Shown piece by piece: positions 44,338 through 54,110 of a stretch of DNA of 64,000 bases. The notes beneath the pieces are model-generated. The model was given only the letters and a program-made list of their open reading frames with translations. It made no database searches and was not told the DNA's origin. The stretch lies in contig NC_019703.1 of the NCBI RefSeq assembly GCF_000317045.1, positions 2,530,501-2,594,500 on the forward strand. The letters run 5' to 3'. This DNA comes from Geitlerinema sp. PCC 7407 (lineage in GTDB: Bacteria; Cyanobacteriota; Cyanobacteriia; PCC-7407). Position 1 is the stretch's first letter, and each line of letters starts with the position of its first letter. A program made the position numbers and the translations under genes.

Positions 44338-45468
44338 TCACGCGACAGACTCGGCGACCACTTCGGCAGAGCGATCGTCCGGGATCTCATCCCCAAAGCA
44401 AATTCCCACGCCCCGCGCCGTCTTCACCAGCGTGCCGTCGGGCTCGACGGCGCAGTAGCGCGAGATCGCCTCGGAGATCGGCACCCCGATAACCTGGCGC
44501 TGCTGCCACGTCACCATGTGGTCAAACCGCCCCTCGGCGATCAGATCCACCGCCGCCACCCCAAAGGCCGTCGCCAGCAGCCGATCGAGGGGAGACGGCG
44601 TGCCGCCTCGCTGGGTATGGCCCAGGACCGTCACCCGCGTTTCGGCGCCCGTGACGCGACAGAGCTGCTCTGAGAGGTACTGGCCGATGCCGCCAAAGCG
44701 ACACTGGCCCGCCGGATCGGTGCAGACCACCGGCTGGTTGGTTTCGGTGCGCACCGCCTCCGCCACCACGACGATGGCGTATTTCTTGCCGCGCTCCTGC
44801 TGGAGCCGAATAGCCTGGGCGATGTTGTCGAGGGTGTAGGGAATCTCGGGAATCAAGATGATGTCTGCGCCCCCGGCGATGCCTGCGCTGACCGCGATGT
44901 GGCCAGCGTCGCGGCCCATGACCTCGACGATCATCACGCGGTTGTGGCTGGCGGCGGTGAAGTGGAGGCGATCGATCGCTTCGGTGGCAATATTCACCGC
45001 CGTGTCAAAGCCGATGGACCGCTCGGTGATGCCCACATCGTTGTCAATGGTCTTGGGGATGGCTACGAAGTTGAGGCCGCCCTGGCGAGCGATCCGCTGC
45101 AAAATGGCCAAGCTACCGTCCCCGCCAATGCCGATGAAGGCGTCTAGGCCGAGCTCGCGGTAGCCGTCGATGATGTCCTGGGAGCGATCGCCCAAGGTGC
45201 CGTCGGGCATCGGAAAAGCAAACGGATTGCCCTTGTTGGTGGTCCCCAGCATCGTGCCTCCAGCCGTCAGCAAATGATCGACCAGAGCCGGTTCCAAAAT
45301 CTGGGCCGCTGGCGGGCGGCACATCAGGCCCTGGGTGGCCTGACGAATCCCCAGCACTTGCCAGCCGTAGGTGCCGGTGGCGCGATGCACCACCGCTCGA
45401 ATGGCGGCATTGAGGCCAGCGCAGTCACCGCCACTGGTGAGAATACCGATGCGCTTTAGTGTTTCCAT
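44338..45468 (-). CDS. pfkA: 6-phosphofructokinase
   Basis: A 376-residue PFK, converting fructose-6-phosphate to fructose-1,6-bisphosphate in glycolysis. It begins RIGILTSGGDCAGLNAAIRA, the phosphate-donor site reads GIGGDGSLAI (glycine as in ATP enzymes), and the catalytic segment is PKTIDNDV. MGRDAGHIA and VLGHTQRGGTPSPLDR complete the signature. GGDGS with PKTIDND is a combination seen in the group between classical ATP- and PPi-PFKs. It starts at ATG 45468 and is convergent with tnpB. Confidence 0.95.
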   Translation of the reverse strand: METLKRIGILTSGGDCAGLNAAIRAVVHRATGTYGWQVLGIRQATQGLMCRPPAAQILEPALVDHLLTAGGTMLGTTNKGNPFAFPMPDGTLGDRSQDIIDGYRELGLDAFIGIGGDGSLAILQRIARQGGLNFVAIPKTIDNDVGITERSIGFDTAVNIATEAIDRLHFTAASHNRVMIVEVMGRDAGHIAVSAGIAGGADIILIPEIPYTLDNIAQAIRLQQERGKKYAIVVVAEAVRTETNQPVVCTDPAGQCRFGGIGQYLSEQLCRVTGAETRVTVLGHTQRGGTPSPLDRLLATAFGVAAVDLIAEGRFDHMVTWQQRQVIGVPISEAISRYCAVEPDGTLVKTARGVGICFGDEIPDDRSAEVVAESVA

Positions 45469-45682
45469 AGGAGGTTTCTAGAATAGGGCGTATGGAGGTC
45501 AGAGCCTCGACTAGACTGAATCAGGGGAGCTTTGGCTCGGGGCGCGATCGCCCACCTTCTGGATCAGGCACAAACCGCAACGCTGGCAGCGCCTGGACAC
45601 CAGAGGCTTCTCGACACCATAAGGACGCATAGCAACGACGATGACAGAGCATGAGAATGAGTTTTTGGGCCTAGGAGAATCG

Positions 45683-46600
45683 ATGATTCCCATGGCTCCC
45701 GAAGGGTTTCGGGCCGGTTTCGTCGGATTGGTGGGACGTCCAAATGTGGGGAAGTCAACGCTGATGAACCAAATGGTGGGTCAAAAAATTGCCATCACCT
45801 CCCCCGTTGCTCAAACAACGCGCAATCGACTGCGGGGCATTTTGACGACGCCCCAGGCCCAGATGATTTTTGTGGACACACCGGGAATTCATAAACCCCA
45901 CCATCGGCTGGGAGAAGTGCTGGTGCAAAATGCCCAAATTGCCATCCAGTCTGTCGATGTCCTGTTGTTTGTGGTTGATGGCTCCGTGGCGGCAGGCAGC
46001 GGCGATCGCTACATCGAAGAGTTGATCGCCCAGAAAGGACAAGGGGTAACGGTGATCGTTGGACTCAACAAGATTGACCAGCAGCCATCAGAAAGTGAAG
46101 CGATTGATCACTCTTATTATTCCCTTGCCCAGGCCCACGGTTGGCCCATCGTGAAATTTTCAGCCCTAACGGGTCAAGGCCTCGATAAGCTTCAAGAATT
46201 ATTAATCAATCACCTAGAGCCCGGGCCTTACTACTACCCGCCGGACCTCGTCACCGACCAGCCCGAGCGCTTCATCATGGGAGAGCTGATTCGCGAGCAG
46301 ATTCTGCTGCACACCCGCGAAGAGGTGCCCCACTCGGTGGCGATCGCCATTGATATGGTGACCGAAGAAGATGCCCTAACCCGCGTGCTGGCCACCATTC
46401 ACGTCGAGCGTCCCTCCCAAAAGGGCATCGTCATCGGCAAAGGCGGCGCCATGCTCAAAACCATCGGCTCGGCGGCCCGCCAGCAAATTCAGAAGCTGAT
46501 CGAAGGCAAGGTCTATCTGGAGCTGTTCGTCAAAGTGCAGCCCAAATGGCGGCAATCGCGGCTGCGCCTCTCAGAACTGGGCTACCGGGTCGAAGAATAG
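45683..46600 (+). CDS. era: GTPase Era
   Basis: A 305-residue Era GTPase. G-motifs are GRPNVGKST (G1), an effector TT within QTTRNRLRG, DTPGIH (G3) and NKID (G4). The C-terminal KH domain has GIVIGKGGAMLKTIG. Era binds the 3' end of 16S rRNA and helps small-subunit assembly. ATG 45683 was chosen over ATG 45641 because GGAG stands five to seven bases upstream and the family normally starts just before the G-domain. It is monocistronic with the carbonic anhydrase gene further downstream on the same strand. Confidence 0.95.
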   Translation: MIPMAPEGFRAGFVGLVGRPNVGKSTLMNQMVGQKIAITSPVAQTTRNRLRGILTTPQAQMIFVDTPGIHKPHHRLGEVLVQNAQIAIQSVDVLLFVVDGSVAAGSGDRYIEELIAQKGQGVTVIVGLNKIDQQPSESEAIDHSYYSLAQAHGWPIVKFSALTGQGLDKLQELLINHLEPGPYYYPPDLVTDQPERFIMGELIREQILLHTREEVPHSVAIAIDMVTEEDALTRVLATIHVERPSQKGIVIGKGGAMLKTIGSAARQQIQKLIEGKVYLELFVKVQPKWRQSRLRLSELGYRVEE

Positions 46601-46773
46601 GCTCGACTGATTTGTTTTTCCTATCGCGATCGCCCAAAAAATTAAACTGTTTGCCGCTATCCCATAGAGTCCTCCTTTGCCGACAATAGACAAGGGATCG
46701 ATCGCTTCGGTGGCGGCAAGGGTAAATTTCTCCGGATCCCCTGGTTTCATCTCTCTTAGTAGGCCGCTTGGTC

Positions 46774-47538
46774 ATGGAAAAACTCATTAAAGGGCTGCAA
46801 GATTTCCGGCTCGGATATTTCACAGCCCATCAGGCACTGTTCGAAGAGCTCTCCCAAGGGCAAAACCCCCGGGTCCTGTTCATCACCTGCTCGGACTCGC
46901 GGGTCGACCCGAACCTGATCACCCAGGCCCAGCCCGGAGAACTCTTCGTGATCCGCAACGCCGGGAATATCGTGCCTCCTTTCGGAGCCGCCAACGGGGG
47001 AGAGGGAGCCGCCATCGAGTATGCCGTGCATCACCTCGACATTGATCAAGTGATCATCTGCGGCCACTCCCACTGCGGCGCGATGAAAGGCCTGCTGAAG
47101 GTGGAGGCGCTCAAGGCAAGCATGCCCCTGGTTTACGACTGGCTGAAGCACACCGAGGCCACGCGGGTCCTACTAAACGAAAACTACAGCCACCTGTCGG
47201 GCGAAGAGCTGCTGGAGGTGGCGATCGCCGAGAACCTCCTCACCCAGGTTGAGAACCTGCGGACCTACCCCTCCATTCGCTCCAAGATCCACCAGGGACG
47301 ACTCACGATCGCCACCTGGATCTACCACATCGAAACCGGCGAGGTCCTGGCCTACGACCCAGCCAGCCATGGCTTTGTGCCGCCCCGCAGCAGCATTGGA
47401 GATGTCGCCGCCCAGGAGCGTCTCCCCCATGCGATCCCCACCACCGTCTCTTTCTCGACGCCTCCGAGCCCCAGCCGCTCGGCCCGCCTCTCTCCCGATC
47501 AGTGGGAACGCATCTATCGGGGCTCAGGAACCCGCTAG
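46774..47538 (+). CDS. Beta-class carbonic anhydrase
   Basis: A 254-residue beta carbonic anhydrase. Zinc and active-site residues are CSDSRVDP and, 58 residues later, HSHCGAMKG. The N-terminal GLQDFRLGYFTAHQALFEEL is typical of cyanobacterial enzymes of the CcaA/IcfA type. The C-terminal extension after HGFVPP (about residues 205-254) is longer than in plain bacterial enzymes and may target the protein to the carboxysome, as in CcaA; that location is inferred. It interconverts bicarbonate and CO2. ATG 46774 is used rather than the TTG six bases upstream. Confidence 0.93.
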   Translation: MEKLIKGLQDFRLGYFTAHQALFEELSQGQNPRVLFITCSDSRVDPNLITQAQPGELFVIRNAGNIVPPFGAANGGEGAAIEYAVHHLDIDQVIICGHSHCGAMKGLLKVEALKASMPLVYDWLKHTEATRVLLNENYSHLSGEELLEVAIAENLLTQVENLRTYPSIRSKIHQGRLTIATWIYHIETGEVLAYDPASHGFVPPRSSIGDVAAQERLPHAIPTTVSFSTPPSPSRSARLSPDQWERIYRGSGTR

Positions 47539-47625
47539 ATGCGCCTGAGCGCTCTCCCCGTGGCGACTTGACGGGTTCTCTTCCACGGCTGCCCAGAGAG
47601 AAATTCCTATCTCAAAAGCTTTTGG

Positions 47626-47657
47626 CCCCTCTTCCCGGTCGGGAAGGGGGGTTTTTG
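47626..47657 (+). terminator. Terminator after the carbonic anhydrase gene
   Basis: CCCCTCTTCCC pairs with GGGAAGGGGGG around GGTC, followed by TTTTT. It lies about 90 bp after the stop codon and is a standard strong terminator. Confidence 0.85.
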
Positions 47658-48212
47658 CTGTGTGGGGGCTTGGGCTAGGCGGGCTAGCGAGATTCCCACG
47701 GGTACGGCTAGTGCTTTTTCCTGCTCCGGTCTACGCAATTACCGTATCCGTAGCGATCGCTTTTTATAAAGCTTCTATGAAGATGAAGCCGAACTTTATA
47801 AGCAAAAGATAAAACAATATTCTTATTTAGATAGAAAAATTAAGCTAGCCTTGTGAATTTCTAGGCTCTAGATTGCTGCTGAAATTTTAGAGAATTGACG
47901 ATTTTTTTAGACGATTTTATTTTTTCTATCAAGAACTCTGATGTTCTCTACCTAATAGATGAAACGCTCGACTTTTAGGTGACGAGATTCGCTAAAGCTA
48001 AGACATCAAGCTTTAGAATTCTGAACCATCATACAGGGCAAGATAGCCAGCATTCAGAATTCTTGTAATCATACTTAAAAGACACAATTAACGATTGCTT
48101 GGACAGCGCAAAAATTTTTGCCGTTCAGGTAAACCTGGGCAAAGCAGCGCTGATATCAAAGCGTTAGAAGATTCAGAATTTTTGACGTGCAGGATTCACT
48201 TATTGCTGAGGG
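47658..48212. other. AT-rich intergenic region with one inverted repeat
   Basis: About 550 bp with no acceptable gene. AGAATTCTGAA (48015-48025) and TTCAGAATTCT (48053-48063) form a perfect 11-base inverted repeat over 27 bases. A related ATTCAGAATT recurs near 48171. It may hold a promoter region for the glycosyltransferase. No RNA gene was recognised. Confidence 0.4.
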
Positions 48213-48224
48213 ATGGAGACTTCC

Positions 48225-49571
48225 ATGATCCAAGGGCATAGGCCTCGCATTTGTATTTCTCTGTTGGGCAGCTTGGCTGAAGGGCGATCGCCCCACTGGT
48301 CTCGAACCGCGCCGATTTTGCCCTACCTGGCCGAGGACTTTGATCTGACGGTGCTGTGGGATGTTCAGCCAGAGCGAACCTGGAGCGATCGCTCGTTTCA
48401 TAGCGATCGCACGCTCTTCTCAGGCGAGCCCAAGGGGGCAAAAAACGCCGCTGCTAAGGCCAAAGCATCCTTTCAAAGGGCCAGACTTGAGGCAAAGTAT
48501 CGTCGCCAGCTTCAGCAGTTTGCCAACCAAAATTCTGAGCAGTTTGACCTCATTGTGGAGCGAGACTGGCTCTGGCGCGGGCTAGTGGCTGAGGCTTTCC
48601 AAGCGATCCAGTGTCCCACTCTCGCTGAGGTTCATCAGGGCGTCGAGAGCGCTTCTATCGTCCCGCTAGCCCGTTCTAGCAAAATTCTCGACTGGTTCAA
48701 GGCGCGGCATCAGCCCCAATCCCAGAACCCGCTACCAGCGAAGGGTTGGGAGTCAGCAACGGGGATTTTGGTGTCGTCGGTGCAGGCGCGGCGGGCTGTG
48801 CAGAAACAGGACCCATTGACCGCTTCAAAACCTATTCACGTTGTCTCAGATGGGGTGGACTTTGACAGTTTCAAGGTGCGCGATCGCCTTTCGTGTCGGC
48901 TTGATCTCGGTCTCCCGGAAAGCACGTACGTCCTTACGTACGTTAGCCAGCTTGACGACTTCCAGGAAGCGGCTCCTCTGATCGAAGCTCTGGGGCGATC
49001 GCGGCCCGCCCAGGCGGTGCTGCACGTGGTGGGAGACGGCGCAGCCCGCCCAGCCCTGGAGAAACTGGCCCAGGACTATGGGTCCGCCGTGGTGTTTCAC
49101 GGGGAACTGCCAGCCGCCGATGCCGCTCGCTACATGGCCGCCGCCGATCTGTGCCTCGCGCCCCAGAGCGCCGACGCTGGCTGGCCGACGGCTAGCCAGA
49201 CGCTGCGGGAGGCGCTGGCGTGCGGTCGGCCCGTGGTCAGCACCCCCGAGGATGTGCTGGCGCCGGACCTGGAGGCCCGAGGATGGGGCTGGCCGGTGGA
49301 AAACAGCGTGGCGGCCTACAGCCGATTTTTCTGCGCGCTGCCGAGCCGCGATCGCCTCCACGCCATGGCCGATCGCCTGGAAGACAACGTGCGCCGGGGC
49401 CAGCTCCAAGCTCAGGGAATTTTGCTGAGCTGGCGGGAGGTGGCAGAGCAATACAAGCGGATTTTTTGGGACAGTTTGCTGCCCGCCGCCAGCAAATTCG
49501 CCAGTGGCCAGGAAGCCGTCTGCGCAGGGTTCCCAGGGCGCAGATCGGCCTCGGTAAGGCGATCAGCGTAG
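48225..49571 (+). CDS. GT4-type glycosyltransferase
   Basis: A 448-residue GT-B fold enzyme. The C-terminal half shows [54 protein letters not shown] and [19 protein letters not shown], the last matching the nucleotide-sugar-binding E-x7-E region. The N-terminal half is less conserved, with a basic, lysine- and alanine-rich insertion near 70-95. ATG 48225 has GGAG six bases upstream and was preferred over ATG 48213. The acceptor is unknown. The stop overlaps by nine bases the stop of the convergent aroB. Confidence 0.82.
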   Translation: MIQGHRPRICISLLGSLAEGRSPHWSRTAPILPYLAEDFDLTVLWDVQPERTWSDRSFHSDRTLFSGEPKGAKNAAAKAKASFQRARLEAKYRRQLQQFANQNSEQFDLIVERDWLWRGLVAEAFQAIQCPTLAEVHQGVESASIVPLARSSKILDWFKARHQPQSQNPLPAKGWESATGILVSSVQARRAVQKQDPLTASKPIHVVSDGVDFDSFKVRDRLSCRLDLGLPESTYVLTYVSQLDDFQEAAPLIEALGRSRPAQAVLHVVGDGAARPALEKLAQDYGSAVVFHGELPAADAARYMAAADLCLAPQSADAGWPTASQTLREALACGRPVVSTPEDVLAPDLEARGWGWPVENSVAAYSRFFCALPSRDRLHAMADRLEDNVRRGQLQAQGILLSWREVAEQYKRIFWDSLLPAASKFASGQEAVCAGFPGRRSASVRRSA

Positions 49572-50678
49572 CGCTTCGAGGACGGGCCGCAGGACCTCGC
49601 GGGTGACCTGGTCGGTGATCTCGGCTTTGCCGAGGCCCTGGGGCAGCGCGAACCGCACTTTACCAGCTTTGACTTTTTTGTCGGCGGTCAAGGACTCCAG
49701 CACGGCGTCCAGGTCGAGCTCGGCGGGCAATCGGGTCGGCAGGCCCGCTTTTTCGATCAGGCGCTGCTGGCGATCGCACGCGTCCTGAGACCACCAGCCC
49801 AGGCGGACCGCCACTTCCCCAGCGGCCACCATGCCGATAGCGACGGCTTCGCCGTGGTTGACCTGGGTGTAGCCGGTCAGGCTCTCGACGGCGTGGCCCA
49901 CCGTGTGGCCATAGTTGAGAATGGCCCGCAGGTTGCCCTCCCGCTCGTCCTGGGCGACCACGTCTGCCTTGGCCTGGGCGGAGTGGGTCAAGATCATTTG
50001 CAGCAGATCGTCGCTCAGGTGCTCGATGGCATCAAGGCGATCGCAGGCTTCGAGGGCCTCAAACAGGCCCTGATCCCAAATCACGCCGTACTTGATCACT
50101 TCGGCCATGGCCGCCCGAAACTCTCGCACCGGCAGCGATCGCAGCACCTGGGGATCGATCAGCACCAGGCTGGGCTGATGAAACGCACCAATCAGGTTTT
50201 TGCCCTGGGGATGGTTCACGCCGGTTTTGCCGCCGATGGAGGCATCCACCATGGCCAGCAGGGTGGTGGGCACCTGCACCACGGCCAGTCCGCGCATCCA
50301 GGTCGCCGCCGCAAAGCCTGTCATATCCCCAATCACGCCACCCCCCAGGGCCACCAAGCAGGAAGAGCGCTCCAGGCGGTGGGCCAAGGCCGCATCATAA
50401 ATCGTCTGGAGGGTTTCAAGGGTCTTGTGCTGCTCGCCGTCGGGCACCAGGTGATGGGCCACCTCGAAGCCAGCCTGCTCCAGGGAGGCGATCGCCCGCT
50501 GACCGTAGTGGCCAAACACGACCGGATTGGACACGAGCAGGACTTTTTTGCCCAGCTTGAGGGGGGCCGCCGCCTCTGCTTCGCCCGTCATCCAGGCCCC
50601 CAGGTAGTCGAGGCCGCCGGGCGCAATCACAATGTTGTAAGCCCGCTGGGGCAAGGGAACCGTAATGACAGATTTCAT
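49563..50678 (-). CDS. aroB: 3-dehydroquinate synthase
   Basis: A 371-residue enzyme of the shikimate pathway that converts DAHP to 3-dehydroquinate with NAD and a divalent metal. Diagnostic motifs include [40 protein letters not shown], and metal-site segments EVIKYG and [11 protein letters not shown]. Length and order are normal. ATG 50678 fits the family start; the longer frame adds three residues. The gene is single and converges on the glycosyltransferase. Confidence 0.96.
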   Translation of the reverse strand: MKSVITVPLPQRAYNIVIAPGGLDYLGAWMTGEAEAAAPLKLGKKVLLVSNPVVFGHYGQRAIASLEQAGFEVAHHLVPDGEQHKTLETLQTIYDAALAHRLERSSCLVALGGGVIGDMTGFAAATWMRGLAVVQVPTTLLAMVDASIGGKTGVNHPQGKNLIGAFHQPSLVLIDPQVLRSLPVREFRAAMAEVIKYGVIWDQGLFEALEACDRLDAIEHLSDDLLQMILTHSAQAKADVVAQDEREGNLRAILNYGHTVGHAVESLTGYTQVNHGEAVAIGMVAAGEVAVRLGWWSQDACDRQQRLIEKAGLPTRLPAELDLDAVLESLTADKKVKAGKVRFALPQGLGKAEITDQVTREVLRPVLEALR

Positions 50679-50860
50679 GGTGCACACACCGCAAAAACAA
50701 CAGCCTTTTCATCAGCCTATCGAGTTTGGTGCGTTTCAGGAATGCCCGAATTCTCGGGGATTTTCGGACGTGGGCGATCGCGCGAACTTCCCCAGGCGGG
50801 CTGTATTCGACCCCGGCAAATGATTCAATAGTTCTGTTAGCTAGTGTTAGGGAAACCTGT

Positions 50861-50956
50861 ATGTCCGGAATTATCACCTACTTCCTGTTCTTCGGCGCCA
50901 TGATCGGTGTGGCCGTGACCCTGTTCTTTGGCCTGCGCGCTGTCAAGCTGATCTAG
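50861..50956 (+). CDS. petL: Cytochrome b6f complex subunit PetL
   Basis: A 31-residue single-helix protein, MSGIITYFLFFGAMIGVAVT at the N terminus, then LFFGLRAVKLI. Length, polarity and the FGLRxxKLI-type ending match cyanobacterial PetL, which stabilises the cytochrome b6f dimer in the thylakoid membrane. A purine-rich AGGGAAA precedes the start. Another single-helix photosynthetic subunit is the main alternative. Confidence 0.75.
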   Translation: MSGIITYFLFFGAMIGVAVTLFFGLRAVKLI

Positions 50957-51238
50957 GTTGCTTTTGGGTGAAGGCGTTCGGTCAGAACGTCTTCACACCT
51001 AGCTGCTGCCAAATTGAGTTCTCACCAGATTTATTTCACCAGACTTATTTTCGATTCGCTCCAGATTCGTCCCTAGGGATGAGGTTCCAAGGCAGCTCTT
51101 GCGCTGTGATATTGCCTGTTTTGTATGGCTCTCTTGACGCTAGCGGAATTCCTGCTGCTGGTGGTGAAGTCGCCTCTTTGAGCCGCTCTCTTCGGCCCAA
51201 GCCCTCTATTCGGCGATCGCAGTAAGCAACCAAACCCT

Positions 51239-51871
51239 ATGGAATCGATTCTCGGTGATGCCCTCCAGTCCTTTGACCGCCACAGCGGCTGGATTGTCTG
51301 GAATCTCTTTCTCGCTTTTATCCCTCTCGCGCTGAGCTTTTGGCTCTATCGACGCCGCAGCGATCGGCGATCGCCCTTTTGGTGGCTCGGCTTCTTGGTA
51401 TTCATCGCCTTTTTGCCCAATGCGCCCTATCTCCTCACCGACATCATTCACCTGATTCGCGTGGTGCGCTCTGGCTACTCTGCCTGGATCGTCACTCTTA
51501 TTTTTATTCCGCTCCATCTTTTCGCAATTCTCAGCGGCTTCGAGGCCTACGTTATCTCTTTGATCAATCAGCGACACTATCTGCGCCGCCAGGGCGCTAA
51601 ACCCTATATTCTCGCCTCTGAGCTGCTGACCCACGGCCTATGCGCCATCGGCGTTTACCTGGGCCGCTTTCGCCGCTTCAACAGCTGGGACTTTGTGACC
51701 GATCCGGGCAATATCCTCCTGAGCGCCCTCGATGACCTGACCACCAAGCGTCCTCTCTTTGTCATTGTGATTATCTTTGTGGTGATCTCAATTCTCTACT
51801 GGATTTTCAAAGAGATTACCCTCGGCCTGGTTCTGCGCTTCCGCTATGCCCACCTAGACGAAGATTGTTAA
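51239..51871 (+). CDS. DUF1361-family membrane protein
   Basis: A 210-residue integral membrane protein with about six helices. The conserved part FLPNAPYLLTDIIHLI and the later NSWDFVTDPGNIL are typical of the DUF1361 family. Function is unknown. It is monocistronic and followed by a hairpin at 51909-51944. GC content is normal, in contrast to the adjacent reverse transcriptase gene. Confidence 0.85.
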   Translation: MESILGDALQSFDRHSGWIVWNLFLAFIPLALSFWLYRRRSDRRSPFWWLGFLVFIAFLPNAPYLLTDIIHLIRVVRSGYSAWIVTLIFIPLHLFAILSGFEAYVISLINQRHYLRRQGAKPYILASELLTHGLCAIGVYLGRFRRFNSWDFVTDPGNILLSALDDLTTKRPLFVIVIIFVVISILYWIFKEITLGLVLRFRYAHLDEDC

Positions 51872-51908
51872 ATCTTGCCATTGAGAAAAATTTGAGGATT
51901 TTTTTAAT

Positions 51909-51944
51909 AATTGACATAAGAAGACAAAGCTTCCTATGTCAATT
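51909..51944 (+). terminator. Hairpin terminator between DUF1361 and reverse transcriptase genes
   Basis: AATTGACATA and TATGTCAATT form 10 pairs; after one mismatch GAAG/CTTC extends the stem to a six-base loop. It is followed by TTTT on the plus strand. It may serve both convergent genes. Confidence 0.7.
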
Positions 51945-52031
51945 TTCACCAATCAGACAAAGAGTAACTATCTACTTTCAGGCAAAAATTTTCATAAACA
52001 ATCTTGACTTTCATGATGAATATAAAAATAT

Positions 52032-53849
52032 TTAAATTTTTAGATTTTGCAAATACCATAGGTAGATAGGATCTTTGATTCTATTTAACAATTCATTTTT
52101 TAATGATTTAAGATTCAAGGAGTCAATTGTTTCGGAGTTTAAAATATCAATCAAAATCAAAAATTTGCTTAGAGGATATAGCTCGCTCTTGGATTGATGC
52201 AGTATATACAAAATATCACCTTTTGAAAGAGGCCTTGCTCTAATTTCATTCAAGTTGTATAAAATTCTTAAAGATTCTAATTGTCCGGTCTCTGAGAATA
52301 TTTTTTCCATATCCTTATACTTTGAATCTCTAATTCTTGGAATAGTTGCTGCAACCTGCCTAGAAAGAAATCCAGAGTATTTCCAGACATTGACATTGGC
52401 ATCTAAAATTTTGCACAATTCTGATTCACTACCATATTTTGCCAGCAACCAAATACTTGAAAGTAAGTGAGATGATGAGCGATTTGAAATTTTAATTGCT
52501 AAAGAAACGATTTTATTTTTAATTAGAGAATTAGGCGTTATTTTCCACTCCACAAGAAGCTTTGCAACCGAAAATGGAGCAACATCATCTAAGCAGTGAT
52601 AGCTTTCCAGAAAATTTTCTAGGTGATGAAATCGCTTCTCACTAACTCCTAGACTGGCATAATAGCGGAGTATATTTTCTCTCAAGCCTGGACTGCTCTC
52701 AAGTAAATCAGGAACATATTCTTCTAAAAATTCATCTTTGGTCTTGCATGAAATGGTGAAATATCGCTTGTAGACCTTCTCCCATCTACCAGCATTAGAT
52801 AAATCTAGAAATTTTTTAAATCTACCTCGAACCTTTCTCTTTTCATCTTCAATATTTAGTTCTTTTTCTAAGTGTTCATTTATTCGTTTCGACATAATGG
52901 TCAGATATCTATTTTCATTTGGAAGAAAGTATTTTTTCGCATCTTCCGAGGACAAAATTTTTGTTTTCCCTAAATTCAATCTAAGACCTCTTGTAAGCAA
53001 CAGTTCATCAAGCCCTCTCAAAACTTTTTTCGCTGACTCTATATCTTGGACTCCAAAATCAATGTCATCCATCCAGCGAACAAAATTTCCATCAGTCTCT
53101 CCATCAAGATATTTATCTATCTCAAACAAAAAAGCATGGGCTAACAATCGTGGAGCATCAAAATTAATCTGCGGCAATCCGATACCTGACAATGGTAAAT
53201 AGTCAGGTTTCCACATAAAAAAGTCGAGCATAAAAAACAGAAAATCCAGCAAGCATTCATCAAACCTTGCGTAGCTTGCTAAGACATTTCTCAGGCGATC
53301 AAATGAAATGGTATCAAAATAATTAGCCACATCAGTGACAACTACGTAGTTGAAGGAAGTAGAAAACTCATAGATTTTTTTCTGAAATTCGGGCCACAAC
53401 TCCCACCATTGATAGGAAAAGGAATCATCTATATCCTCTTCTGTTTTAAGGTTGCTATGACTTCTACTATAAAAAGCTTTTGGAGAAGGCTGGTTATTTT
53501 TAATATGGGAAGAAAGACGCTCAACAAGAGTCTGCAAAACTACTGCGTCACTTGGAGCTGGTATTTGAATATGTCTACAGACACCATATTTTTTCTCGAG
53601 TCTGATCACATGGGGGGGTTTAGGCCTATACTCATGCCGTAGAATTTGATCCCTAATAACTAAATTAAGAGCGGCATAGTTTCTCTGATAGTCAAAGTAA
53701 TCATGCAAGCACAGTAAATTTTGATTTCTCATGCCTTGTTTAACGATTTTTCGCCAAACTTTATTCATTAATCCTGGCTCAAAACAAGTCTCCAGAGTTA
53801 AAATTCTTTCAGTAAATCTGGGCGTGCTTATTGGAGACATAGTTAACAA
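52032..53849 (-). CDS. Solitary reverse transcriptase, probable defence type
   Basis: A 605-residue protein. RT fingers-palm motifs are present: motif A VVVTDVANYFDTIS with D173, motif B-like GIGLPQINFDAPRLLAHAF, and the catalytic box FVRWMDDIDFG with D261-D262. A basic and helical C-terminal domain (about 330-605) has no intron maturase, endonuclease or retron-specific segment. It therefore falls outside group II introns and probably among the unknown-group/Abi-type RTs, many of which are anti-phage (DRT). The gene is very AT-rich and lacks any HIP1 site, unlike its neighbours. No accessory gene is present. Defence function is inference. Confidence 0.8.
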   Translation of the reverse strand: MLTMSPISTPRFTERILTLETCFEPGLMNKVWRKIVKQGMRNQNLLCLHDYFDYQRNYAALNLVIRDQILRHEYRPKPPHVIRLEKKYGVCRHIQIPAPSDAVVLQTLVERLSSHIKNNQPSPKAFYSRSHSNLKTEEDIDDSFSYQWWELWPEFQKKIYEFSTSFNYVVVTDVANYFDTISFDRLRNVLASYARFDECLLDFLFFMLDFFMWKPDYLPLSGIGLPQINFDAPRLLAHAFLFEIDKYLDGETDGNFVRWMDDIDFGVQDIESAKKVLRGLDELLLTRGLRLNLGKTKILSSEDAKKYFLPNENRYLTIMSKRINEHLEKELNIEDEKRKVRGRFKKFLDLSNAGRWEKVYKRYFTISCKTKDEFLEEYVPDLLESSPGLRENILRYYASLGVSEKRFHHLENFLESYHCLDDVAPFSVAKLLVEWKITPNSLIKNKIVSLAIKISNRSSSHLLSSIWLLAKYGSESELCKILDANVNVWKYSGFLSRQVAATIPRIRDSKYKDMEKIFSETGQLESLRILYNLNEIRARPLSKGDILYILHQSKSELYPLSKFLILIDILNSETIDSLNLKSLKNELLNRIKDPIYLWYLQNLKI

Positions 53850-54110
53850 ATTGATTTTTGAGAAGACTTTTTTATTGTAATTTATTTAAAGAAATCTGCA
53901 AGACCAACTCAAATTAACTACATCTAATATTTAAATTTTCATGTTGATTTTAAATATTGATTCTGTAAGCAATCAATATCTAGAAAAATCATTAAAAACT
54001 CATACTTCTATTTTTTGCCATTCAAGTTTTGCACTTGATCACCTCTTATTTAGGTGTGGAGGTGTCTTTATGCCTGTATATGACAAGAGTCGTGGTAATA
54101 AACTGAACTT
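53850..54110. other. AT-rich leader region of the reverse transcriptase gene
   Basis: About 260 bp of strongly AT-rich DNA with no open gene. Two small inverted pairs occur: CAAGT/ACTTG (54023-54037) and CACCT/AGGTG (54040-54056). Some defence RTs use a structured RNA encoded next to the gene, and this is the natural place for one. The evidence is positional only. Confidence 0.3.
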
